From positions 186,001 through 250,000 of the forward strand of contig UWYS01000020.1 in assembly GCA_900291925.1 (NCBI GenBank): a stretch of DNA of 64,000 bases. Direction: 5' to 3'. Below are positions 56,145-64,000 of the stretch, piece after piece. A model generated the notes under the pieces. That model saw only the letters and a program-made list of their open reading frames with translations. It had not been told where the DNA came from and ran no database searches. Every line of letters starts with the position of its first letter. The first letter of the stretch is position 1. The DNA is from Thecaphora thlaspeos (Eukaryota; Basidiomycota; Ustilaginomycetes; Urocystidales; Glomosporiaceae). Position numbers and translations under genes: made by a program.

Positions 56145-56371
56145 GCGAGGCGAGCGGCGGCAGGCAGAGGGCGCCCGTTTCTGCGAAGCAACGGAACGGC
56201 GGCGCGCCTGCCTGCACCCTCTCTCTCGGGCGAGTGCCGAGGGCTGGCCTCACCCTTTTCCCTCTCCCTCGTCCGCGTCTGTATCATCGACCCTCAATCT
56301 GCCCCCACACCCAAAGTGCGAGATCCGAGATTTTTCACTCGACGCCTCGCGTTGGCCGCACCTCCCAACTC

Positions 56372-56393
56372 TCCCACACACACACACACACAC
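56372..56393 (+). repeat. CA dinucleotide repeat
   Basis: Roughly 11 ca units, non-coding. Confidence 0.85.
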
Positions 56394-56571
56394 GCGCACT
56401 CAACAACGTCGATGCCGCATCGACGACCAACGAGCGTACTACGGCGCTGACTCAAACGCACGTTTGCGACGCAATCAGGGCGAGACAATCCATGTACGCA
56501 CAATGACTGGCCAACCACACCCATCCCAAAATCAATAACAACAACACCACCACTACCGCCACTGCCTCCTC

Positions 56572-57730
56572 CTACTGTAGCCAGGCGCCCTTGTCGAGCC
56601 TCTCAACCGTCTGGAAGTAGGGCGACGCTTGGAAAGCTCCCGCCGCTTCCGTGCCCACCTGCTCGTGCGTGAACTTTGCCTCGGCATCGCCAATCACCGT
56701 CGGCTGGCGAGCGGCAGAGAAAAGGGTCCAGAGGGGCCGTCAGCAACGAAAGATCGGTTCAGCCATGCCGGAAAAGGGCGGTTCGCAGAGATGCTCGCTT
56801 CAGCTCACCTTTGTGCCTCGAGCGGCGGCCGCGGCGTCCGAGAGCAGCATCACCTGGCAGTGTCGCTCCAGCATGATGCTGCGCGGTCACAAGAGGAGAC
56901 GGGGCGGAAAGAGCAGCATCAGGGTCAGCATTGTCGACGACTTGTTCTCGCGGTCTCCAGCCGTCGCCTCGCGACGGCGTCACTCACAACCATCCGACGG
57001 CCGACTCGATCGTCTTGCCGGCGGTGAGGATTCCGTGGTTCTGCATGATCATGGCCTTGTTGGTGGTCCCGAGGGCGCTGGCGATGTTGTCGCCCTCCTC
57101 GTCGGCCAGGACGACGCCGCCAAAGTTTTCATAGAGGACCGTCTGGCCGTAAAAGGCGCACGAGTCCTGCGTCGTGATGTCGATGTTGCGTCCGAGCGTG
57201 GAAAAGGCCTTGCCGTGGATCGAGTGCGAGTGGCAGGCGGCGTCGAGGTCAGGCCTGGCGGTGTGGATGGCGTGGTGGATGGCAAAGGCGGCCTGGTTGT
57301 AGAGCATGCGCTCCGGTCGGCCGCCCGTGACAATCTCGCCCGTGGGGCCGATGAGCAAGAGGTCCGAGACCGTCATGAAGCGGAAGGGGATGCCGAACGG
57401 GTTCACCCAAAAGTGGTCCTTGAGGATGGGGTCACGGAAGGTGAGGTGGCCCGCTACGCCCTCGTCGAAGCCGAGCATGCCAAAGACGCGGAAGGCCTTG
57501 GTCAGGCGCTCCTTGCGGCCCTCGCGCTCTGCCTCGAGCGACTCGTAGGTGGGGAGCTTGGGGAACTTGAACTTGGGGGCGCCCTTCTGCACCTCCTTGG
57601 CGCTGTCCTTGGCCTGGGCGGGCTCCGAGGGGTTCAAAGGGTCGACCTCAACGGGTACGGGCGCAGGCGTGCCGGCCAGCGTAAAGTTCTTTGCGCCCGC
57701 GGTCGTCTCTGTGGCGGTGGGCGACGTCAT
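56572..57730 (-). CDS. Class II aldolase/adducin domain protein
   Basis: Cytosolic protein of the class II aldolase/adducin fold, zinc-dependent in enzymes such as fuculose-phosphate aldolase; fungal members of this type have no settled substrate. Three exons (57730-56988, 56878-56809, 56703-56572) give 314 residues. The start at 57730 (MTSPTATETTAGAKNF) is the last ATG before family sequence; an ATG at 57892 is open in frame and would add 54 residues of Pro/Ala-rich sequence. Core: RVFGMLGFDEGVAGHLTFRD, VNPFGIPFRFM, SDLLLIGPTGEIV, then the histidine-rich ACHSHSIHGKAFSTLG that supplies metal ligands, and MIMQNHGILTAGKT with a further His. Splicing joins AVGW-FIMLERHCQVMLL and GTK-PTVIGDAEAKFT in phase. 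Confidence 0.87.
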
Positions 57731-58907
57731 GGTGACGGCGGTGGAGGAGGCAACAATGGGTGGGTGTGGCGCAGTAGAAGGGGCGCCTGGAGCCTTATCC
57801 AGTAGGTGGTCAGGAGGCAACAAGGGGAGGGGCGAGGCTGCGGGGCGGAGCGTTGCCCTGCTCGGTTGCCCATGACCGACGTTGGGCGGCACGCTCGGAT
57901 CCGGCCCTGAGCCAAACAGCCGGCCGGCAGCCGGCCGGCAGCCGCTAGGCCGGTCATCGCCGCAGTGCCCTTTTTTCCCCTTGCCGCGCCACCAGTGTGC
58001 ACGCCAGCAAGGTCAAGCGGCCACGCACAGCCCACGCCGCAACATGGTCGTCGCCATCCCCGCCGCGAAATGGAATCTGTGAGACTTTCTTCAAACGTTG
58101 GTGTCCGTCTCGCCGTCTGGCTTCCCCTCGAGTCGCCGTAGGTCTTGTTGGGTCAAAAGAAGGACGTATCTGCATCTGCAGGTTGTCGCACCGTCAGACA
58201 CTGCTCGAGGTGAACGAGAGACGGAGGCGTGGCGCTTTCTTCACGCTGCATGGTCGCTCTGTCTGTAGCTGGGCTTGCCGTTGTGGCCCTCGTTCTGGCT
58301 TGGAGCGTTGTCTTCTCTTGTCAAGGATAGGGTTGGGTGGAGACACATATGGACATATTGCACATCAAAGAATGCTATGGACATGGAAGCGCCCAAGCCA
58401 ATCGTCATACGTCGGTCGGACAAAACCGGCTGACGCATGTTCTTTTCCCGGGCTTTTGACACCACCACGCTGCCGACGTGCCATGCACGGTGCCGCTGCG
58501 AACCGACGGTCTGGTATCGCGGCTTTCACCTGCCTTGCATTCATCCCCGACGGCGGGCACGGGGGGCGGCGACGTTTCACCTTCATCCTTGCCTTGCCCC
58601 TCCCGTCCTCGTTTACCAGCCGGTACTGTACCTACGATGTCAAAAAAAAATCTTGTCTCCGAAATCCTCCGACTTCCTTCGTCCTCTATTTGCGAGATGC
58701 GTTATAGTAATTAGGGGCCTCTGGTCTGACAAGCAAACAGATACATACAGTGGTGGTGGCGGCAAGCACGAGGTCGACGTTAGTTATCAAGGTCTGAGCG
58801 TCGAGAAACACTCTAAACGTCTGTCTGTCAGACGGTGCGGTAGCGCTAAGAGCTTTCAAGATTGAGCTTGGTATGGCGGGGACAAAGAAGAGGGACCGGA
58901 TGGTACG
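57731..58907. promoter_or_regulatory. Promoter of aldolase-like gene and flank of MFS relic
   Basis: About 1.2 kb. The first part is the aldolase leader and promoter; the rest precedes a transporter relic whose own 5' exons cannot be found here. A repeated ccggccggcag motif lies at 57918-57945. No gene seen. Confidence 0.4.
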
Positions 58908-60409
58908 GTATGGGCGCCCCTCTCGGAGACGTACGGCCGTCTTACGGTCAACCTGATCTCGCTACCCATCTACACGCTCTTTAACATCGGCTGCGCGCTC
59001 TCGCGCAACTATTCGACCTTGCTCGTCTGTCGTTTCTTCGTCGCATTGGCCGGTGCCAGCCCACAGTCCAACTCGGGCGTGACGATCAGCCATATCTGGG
59101 CGCCGGCCGAGAGGTTGTGGCCCATGTTCGTCTACACCATTGCGGCCTTTGGTGGACCGGTATTGGGACCTCCCTGTGGAGGTTTCCTAGCGGGTGGCGA
59201 CGTCCAGTCGCAAAGGTGGCCATGGGTCTACTGGCTCCTTGCCATCATGGGGCGGCGTCACGACGGCCTGTGTCGTCCTGGTACAGCGGGAAACCTACGC
59301 CTCCGTCCTGCTTCGACGCAAGGCCAAACGACTTCTCGCGCAACATCGACCAACAAGCCAACAGGAGAAGCACCATCCACCCAGCGTAGATGCCGTGACG
59401 ATCGATGAGGCAAAGCTGCGCGCGTCGCTCGAGTCGCAACGTCTCTCGTTCCGCGGCATATTGACGACGCACGTCTCTCGACCTTTCCGAATGCTCTTCA
59501 CCGAGCTCCCGCTCATGTACGCCGCGGCCTGGACGTCGTTTGCCTATGCGATCCTCTTTGTTTTCTTCGAGGCTTTCCCCGTCGTCTTCGGCGACATCTA
59601 CGGTTTCAACGCCGGAGAGGTCGGCTTGGCCTTCCTCCTGCTCGCCCTCGGCATCCTCTCGACAGTCCCCTTGGTGGGTTACTTTAACAGGCTCAACTTG
59701 AAGACCAGAAGGGAGAACGCCGGAAGGGCCCCTCCTGAGGCCAGATTGAGATAGGGTGTGCTGAGTGCACCGCTATTTGTCATCGGATTGTAAGTCTTTG
59801 TCGCCTTTCCCGCCTTGTTCTTCACTGCTCACCTCGCGACCACATGCCAGAGAGACGACCGGACAGATGGACGGAAGTGCTGATGCACCATTTACACCGG
59901 ACCACGACCTCTACGCAGCTTCTGGTTAGGCTGGACGTCACGTTCCTCGATCCACTGGATTTCGCCTATGCTAGCGACGATTCCCACTATTGGCGCCGCC
60001 TTGATCTACGCTTTCAACCCGCTCAGCGTCTACGTGGCCGAGTGTTACACCGTCTACGCCGCCTCGGCGCTTGGCGCCATGGCGTTTTCGCGCTGCATCT
60101 TTGCCGTCTTCGGTACGTCGTCTCCCTCCCACCCCCGCCCGCACGCACTTTGAACCCCGTTCTCCTTGGTGTTCGGTAGAAGAGAAGGACTAGGTCGCTC
60201 ACCAAAGGCCGATCGCTTTGTGTGTGCGTTTTTTGATGCGGTATTGCAGTGCCGCAGTTGGGTCGCCAGATGTTTCAAGGTCTCGGCCCGGATTGGGCGT
60301 CGAGCATCTTGGCCTTTGTGTCGCTCGCTGCTCTGCCCATTCACTTTTATCTTCCAACGTTACGGCCTCGCTATCCGGCAGAAGAGTGGGATGGCCGTCA
60401 AGACGTAGC

Positions 60410-60421
<12 letters not shown>
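58908..60421 (+). pseudogene. MFS transporter (DHA1 drug:H+ antiporter type), broken
   Basis: Membrane transporter of the major facilitator superfamily, fungal DHA1 type. The first clear residues, VWAPLSETYGR, correspond to the loop after the second membrane helix, so the start and two helices are missing. Later marks are RFFVALAGASPQSNSG, the PCGGFLAG loop and FRMLFTELPLMYAAA. A one-base shift near 59249-59253 moves the frame between WVYWLLAIMG and GVTTACVVLVQRE. A TAG at 59752-59754 replaces a sense codon between PEARLR and GVLSAPLFVIG. Two introns are still well formed (59790-59918 and 60113-60249), and FWLGWTSRSSIHW and LGPDWASSILAFVSL follow. The end runs into a ct/ca microsatellite. With three separate defects I regard it as inactive. 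Confidence 0.8.

Positions 60422-60440
<19 letters not shown>
60411..60440 (+). repeat. CT/CA microsatellite
   Basis: (ct)n followed by cacaca at the point where the MFS reading frame loses its family similarity. Confidence 0.85.
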
Positions 60441-60441
<1 letters not shown>

Positions 60442-60556
60442 TTCTCGCACTACGTCGCTCTCGCAATTGGATGATACCTTACTTCAATTCGTTTCCAAGT
60501 TATTGCATTGCAACGTCTCTCGAGAGTGAGAGGCAGACAAGGGGTGGGATACGAGT

Positions 60557-60953
60557 TTAGAAAGCCTTGTTGCCCGCTCGGATAAAGAGGGAGAAGATGA
60601 CACCGATGCCGGCGAGGTAGGTTGCGGTACGGAGGCTAACCTTTGCCTCGTCGTCCGTCGTGATGTACACGCTGCGAGAGACAAGGAAGGACGTGGAGAA
60701 GGTACGATGGAAGGTGTCTTGCAACTCGGTCAGTTTGCCTTATCATTGACGGAGCGAACTCTTCTTTTGGGATTTAAAAAGGAGCGTACAACTCACTAGT
60801 TGAAGATGGCGCGGGTGAAGAGGTAGCAGCCGGACGAGAGAGCGTCGAGTTCGTGCGCGGGGACACGGGCCATGTTGCCTGTAATCACGGCCGATACGAA
60901 CAAGGCGAGCTTCTCCAAGCTGCACGGTGGAGGTACAGGTTGGCCGCGTTCGA
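60557..60953 (-). CDS. MAPEG-family membrane protein, 5' part unresolved
   Basis: Membrane-associated eicosanoid/glutathione metabolism family protein, small four-helix membrane proteins related to microsomal glutathione transferase. Two 3' exons are clear: 60953-60797 and 60671-60557. They read SLEKLALFVSAVITGNMARV, a middle helix SSGCYLFTRAIFN, and after splicing YVYITTDDEAKVSLRTATYL then GIGVIFSLFIRAGNKAF and a stop. ERGQ before SLEKLALF resembles the family's conserved loop, but the following VPPPC does not. I could not find an exon for the first helix or a start codon upstream; the next 250 bp have stops in the needed frames. It may be truncated, like the adjacent transporter, or have a distant first exon. 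Confidence 0.6.
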
Positions 60954-61361
60954 CTGGGACGACGAGAAAAAGGCTGAGGGAGAGCGGAACGACTGCGGCT
61001 GAGGTGATCGATGTCTATTCGAACGGGCCGAGGCGCGCGAGCAAGTCTAATTCACAGGGTTCACAGGGCGGCTGCGACGACTCGCCCGGCCACACCGCGT
61101 TAAGGCCCTGGTTGCATGCGCGGTCACGTCGCCTCGTATATGCAAAAACGTCGGGATGTTGCTCCGCCCGCCCTGCAGCACGCTCCCCTTGGTCCCGCAT
61201 CCAGAGCGCCTCGAGCGAACCAGCAGCTGCAGCATCCACGTCTGTCAGTACAGTGGTAGCAGGTGGTTCTCGAGCTTGTCTGTATTCTGCCTGTCTCTTG
61301 GACTGGCCAGGGGGTTGGGAGATTTGGAAGTGTAGCACGGCTAGAGAGGGAACAAGGATCA

Positions 61362-61395
<34 letters not shown>

Positions 61396-62001
61396 CGATG
61401 ATGACGATGATGTCGAACGTGATGATGATGGAAAGGGGAGGCGCTTGTTTGAGCCTTGTCTGGTGGCGAAAGTGCGGCGGTCAAAGTGATGCAACAGACA
61501 TGACGGATGAAGATGGTGGTGATGATGACGATGACAATGATGAGAGAAGGAGCCTCTGCGCGGCAAAGGGAAGAATGATGTACGGACGTATGGACGGAAA
61601 AGAGCAAACGTTGCGGTACAGCGCGATCCAATTGGACCCGAGAGGAGGCAACATGCAGAATGTACACTGGATAATAGATCCAGAATGGGGCAGGCCACGG
61701 TGTGGTGATGGATCGCGCGACAGCGACGAGCGGCGACTGTGCGTGTATGTGCTCGCACGTCAGTCAAGACGGGATGGGCGCCGTGGTTGGGCCGCTAAAG
61801 CCACAGCAGCGGCAGGAAGTGGGCAATGCTGAGCTGAAGAGGGAATGTGATCGAATGCTGAGTGTCTGTAGCGGCGGTCTTTGTGTTGTCCTGTCGGACC
61901 CTTTCGGGCGATGTGGGACTGTGGCGTCGTTGTTCTGGACGGGCGGGCAAGAGGCGAGGTAGCGCTGCTGCCCCCCTCCTTCGGCGTCAAGCCTGTTGGC
62001 C
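60954..62001. other. Intergenic region with GAT repeat
   Basis: About 1 kb between the MAPEG remnant and the CENP-B-like gene's stop codon. The gat/gac microsatellite at 61360-61412 creates long artificial Ser, Asp or His frames on both strands. No supported gene. Confidence 0.45.
61360..61412 (+). repeat. GAT/GAC trinucleotide repeat
   Basis: About 17 triplets of gat with gac interspersed, non-coding. Confidence 0.9.
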
Positions 62002-63933
62002 TCATTGGCCGCTGCCCGTTACCGTGCTGGGTGAGGCGGGTCTCGAGGAAGCCGTCGTCAGCGGCAAGGCGGGACCGGCGCCCTCCGCCGCAGCGCTTCG
62101 GTCCCGGATCAGCTGCTCGATGTTGGCCTGCAAGTGGCCAAAGACGACGAAATGGCTCGTGGGGACAAAGTTGCTCGACTGCTCGTCGAGGAAGCGCAGG
62201 ACGAGGTCGAGCGACTGCTGGGCCTGCTCAGCCGTAACGACCGACTGCTCTGCATCCGCCGCGCGGGGCAGCGAGGGTGTGATGGGCGAATGCGCAGCTG
62301 CCGGCGCCTCATCGTTCGAGCCTGATCCTGACCCTCCGGCTGCATTCTCGACGACCTCATCCTCGATCGTGCCGACAATTCCGTGTGAAGATCGCGTGAG
62401 GGGCGACGAAGCACCGGGCAGGTGACTCTTGCGGGCGGACCGCTTGACCGGCGAGGTCGAGGCCTTCCGACGAGGTTTCGACGTCTGGCTGGCCTTGCGC
62501 GACCTCGCCGTTGACGTGCCGACGTTGACCATGCCGTCGCCGATCCGGGCATCTAAGGGCGCAACTGACGTGCGCTCTGCCTGCTGCGCCAGAGGTCCGT
62601 TGATCGACTCGACGTTGAGCCGCCCATGGGACGTGCCTTGTCGCAGTCGGGCGCCATTGTCGGGCGTCGCCGGGAACTGGAACGCGTTCATCGCCGCTCT
62701 GGCGTCCTGTCTCTCGCTGCCAAAGGCAGGGCCCAGCAGCTCCGCCTCGGTGCCGGCGCGACGACGCTTGGCAGCGCCACCGGACGCAGCGTCCCCCTCG
62801 GCCGCAACAGCGGCGGCGGTCTGCATGCTAAGGAGGAATGGATCGCTGTGAGGCGAGTGCAGTACGCCCGCGCCGCCCACAAAGTTTCTGTCGCCACCAA
62901 ACATCGCATTCAACTGAGGCTGCATCCCGTGCGGCTGTTCGAAGTGGAAATTGTGATGACGGCCATGCTGCTGCTGCTGCTGATGCTGCTGCTGATCGGC
63001 AATGTGCTGGGCAAGGTCGGACGCCATACCGCTCTGCATTGCTTCGGCGGCGGCGTGCTGAGAGAATTGCATCCTGGCCAGGTTACCGTGGAGCGGCGAA
63101 ACGTGATGGTCGGAACCGGCGCTGGCCGAAGCCATCGTCACGTACTGCCTCTTTGAGTTCGATGTAGGCGTCGTCAGGCTGGCGGCAGCGCCTGCGCCGT
63201 CGGGCGGCAGCATCAGCAGTTCGCTCGTCGGTGAGGACGTTATGGTGCCGGTGCCAGTGCCGGAAGCCGCCACCGAGGACGACCCTGTTGCGGCAGTAGC
63301 GTTGTCGTCTTGGCTGTCCTGCTCGCGTTTGAGCGTAGAAGACGCTACGTCGCGGTCAGCCTCACCCCCTGCGACGCCCGGAGCAGCTTCAGCACCAGGA
63401 CCGGCCTCGGCATTGTCGGGCGTCGCCAGCTTCGATCCCGATGGAGATGCGCTCGTCGAGACGTCCATGTCGGGAAGCGCGTTGGACTTGGGCAGCTGAT
63501 TTCGCTCGCGAAACTTCTCGATCCAGCCTCCGGACGCCTTGAACTTGTCGACGGTGAGGCCAATCTCCTTTGCAATGCGCAACGCCTCCTGGCGGATTGT
63601 CATGTCGTGGACCGGCTTGCCCTCCTCCTTGGCCCTAGCGACCCACTCAGTAAGCCGATCCTCGACCTTGGGAAACTTGGCCGTGCGGTGCTTGGCGATC
63701 TTGGCCGTCTCGCTGGCCGGGTCGATGGCAAGCCACTTGTGTTTCTGCTTCAGGATCTTGCTGACGGTGCTCCGCTCGATGCCGAACTTGGCGGCGATCG
63801 CGTCCTGTTTGGCGTCCGGATTGGCCAGCTGAAAGTCGCAGATCAGCTTCCGGTCGAGGTTAAGCAGCTTCCGCTTCCGCTTCGACATGCGCATCGAGGC
63901 GGGCACGCAGCCGGAGCCGAAGTCGTGCGACAT
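62002..63933 (-). CDS. CENP-B/Abp1-like DNA-binding protein (pogo-derived HTH domains)
   Basis: DNA-binding protein with the two helix-turn-helix units of CENP-B, ARS-binding protein 1 and pogo transposases. The first (about 15-70) reads RKLICDFQLANPDAKQDAI then FGIERSTVSKILKQKHKWL; the second (about 85-150) has KVEDRLTEWVARAKEEGKPV, ALRIAKEIGLTVDKFKASGG and WIEKFRERN. No DDE nuclease domain follows; instead there are about 480 disordered residues with Gln/His runs, basic patches and a C-terminal helix pair (QQSLDLVLRFLDEQ, VVFGHLQANIEQLIRD) that could dimerise. At least 643 residues. The frame stays open upstream of this ATG to the window edge, so the true start may lie outside. Likely role: centromere, origin or retroelement control, by analogy with yeast Abp1/Cbh proteins. 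Confidence 0.8.
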   Translation of the reverse strand: MSHDFGSGCVPASMRMSKRKRKLLNLDRKLICDFQLANPDAKQDAIAAKFGIERSTVSKILKQKHKWLAIDPASETAKIAKHRTAKFPKVEDRLTEWVARAKEEGKPVHDMTIRQEALRIAKEIGLTVDKFKASGGWIEKFRERNQLPKSNALPDMDVSTSASPSGSKLATPDNAEAGPGAEAAPGVAGGEADRDVASSTLKREQDSQDDNATAATGSSSVAASGTGTGTITSSPTSELLMLPPDGAGAAASLTTPTSNSKRQYVTMASASAGSDHHVSPLHGNLARMQFSQHAAAEAMQSGMASDLAQHIADQQQHQQQQQHGRHHNFHFEQPHGMQPQLNAMFGGDRNFVGGAGVLHSPHSDPFLLSMQTAAAVAAEGDAASGGAAKRRRAGTEAELLGPAFGSERQDARAAMNAFQFPATPDNGARLRQGTSHGRLNVESINGPLAQQAERTSVAPLDARIGDGMVNVGTSTARSRKASQTSKPRRKASTSPVKRSARKSHLPGASSPLTRSSHGIVGTIEDEVVENAAGGSGSGSNDEAPAAAHSPITPSLPRAADAEQSVVTAEQAQQSLDLVLRFLDEQSSNFVPTSHFVVFGHLQANIEQLIRDRSAAAEGAGPALPLTTASSRPASPSTVTGSGQ

Positions 63934-64000
63934 CAGCTCGTCCGAGGTTGACGACGCACGGCTGACACAGGTTGAGGGCGCATTCGAGATGCTATCGGTC

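Larger units (their letters stand above)
55602..56571. promoter_or_regulatory. CTI6 promoter region / 3' region of aldolase gene
   Basis: 970 bp on the 5' side of CTI6 and the 3' side of the aldolase-like gene, both on the minus strand. Contains gtc triplets at 56114-56143 and a ca repeat at 56372-56393. No gene seen. Confidence 0.45.

Noticed and set aside
57997..58707. Plus-strand 236-residue frame before the MFS relic, considered as its missing N-terminus
   Set aside because: No membrane helices and no MFS motif; the frame is a chance open stretch.
61015..61767. Minus-strand 250-residue frame with poly-Ser, and plus-strand poly-Met/Asp frames
   Set aside because: Produced by the gat/gac microsatellite; no domain and no codon bias like that of neighbours.

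Overview
The window is nuclear DNA of a filamentous or dimorphic fungus, most likely a basidiomycete. Support comes from short GT-AG introns (about 70-140 nt), GC-rich coding sequence with Ser/Ala/Gln-rich disordered tails, and typical fungal genes (Slt2-type MAP kinase, HUL5, CTI6, secreted M43 metalloprotease, CENP-B/Abp1-like DNA-binding protein). Zero to five introns per gene and the GC-rich style fit Ustilaginomycotina best, but the lineage is inference. Splice sites were read by eye and kept only where both the phase and the conserved protein sequence agreed.

Layout, left to right. 0-5 kb: F-actin capping protein alpha (cut by the left edge), a Ca3427-like periplasmic-binding-fold protein, and the cell-wall-integrity MAP kinase. 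5.6-11 kb: HUL5/UBE3C ubiquitin ligase and a decayed glutathione S-transferase gene. 12-19.5 kb: an L-arabinitol/xylitol-type dehydrogenase, a Dhr2-like DEAH RNA helicase, and an NDUFAF7/MidA-family mitochondrial methyltransferase. 20-24 kb: a large coiled-coil protein of unknown function. 24-27.3 kb: no gene apart from a pogo-type transposase relic. 27.4-32.7 kb: a 1,683-codon protein carrying an HD hydrolase domain at its C-terminus. 33-36.3 kb: an unrecognised conserved protein and an RWDD2-type protein. 36.3-39.2 kb: an AT-rich island, then a secreted M43 metalloprotease with six exons. 40.6-42.2 kb: a second polyol dehydrogenase. 43-55.6 kb: two chromatin genes on the minus strand, an ASH1-like SET methyltransferase and CTI6, separated by a 4.4-kb stretch without a convincing gene. 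56.5-57.7 kb: a class II aldolase/adducin protein. 58.9-61 kb: a decaying block with a broken MFS transporter and a MAPEG gene lacking a recognisable 5' end. 62-64 kb: a CENP-B/Abp1-like DNA-binding protein open to the right edge.

Most genes are housekeeping genes with no shared pathway. Two themes recur: polyol/pentose oxidation (two zinc dehydrogenases) and chromatin regulation (ASH1-like, CTI6, CENP-B-like). The most unusual items are the metalloprotease gene (a 9-nt microexon and an out-of-frame G9 tract), the HD-domain fusion, the decay of three detoxification-type genes (GST, MFS, MAPEG), and pogo ancestry seen both as a dead transposase fragment and as an intact DNA-binding protein. 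No CRISPR array, rRNA gene or convincing tRNA gene was seen.
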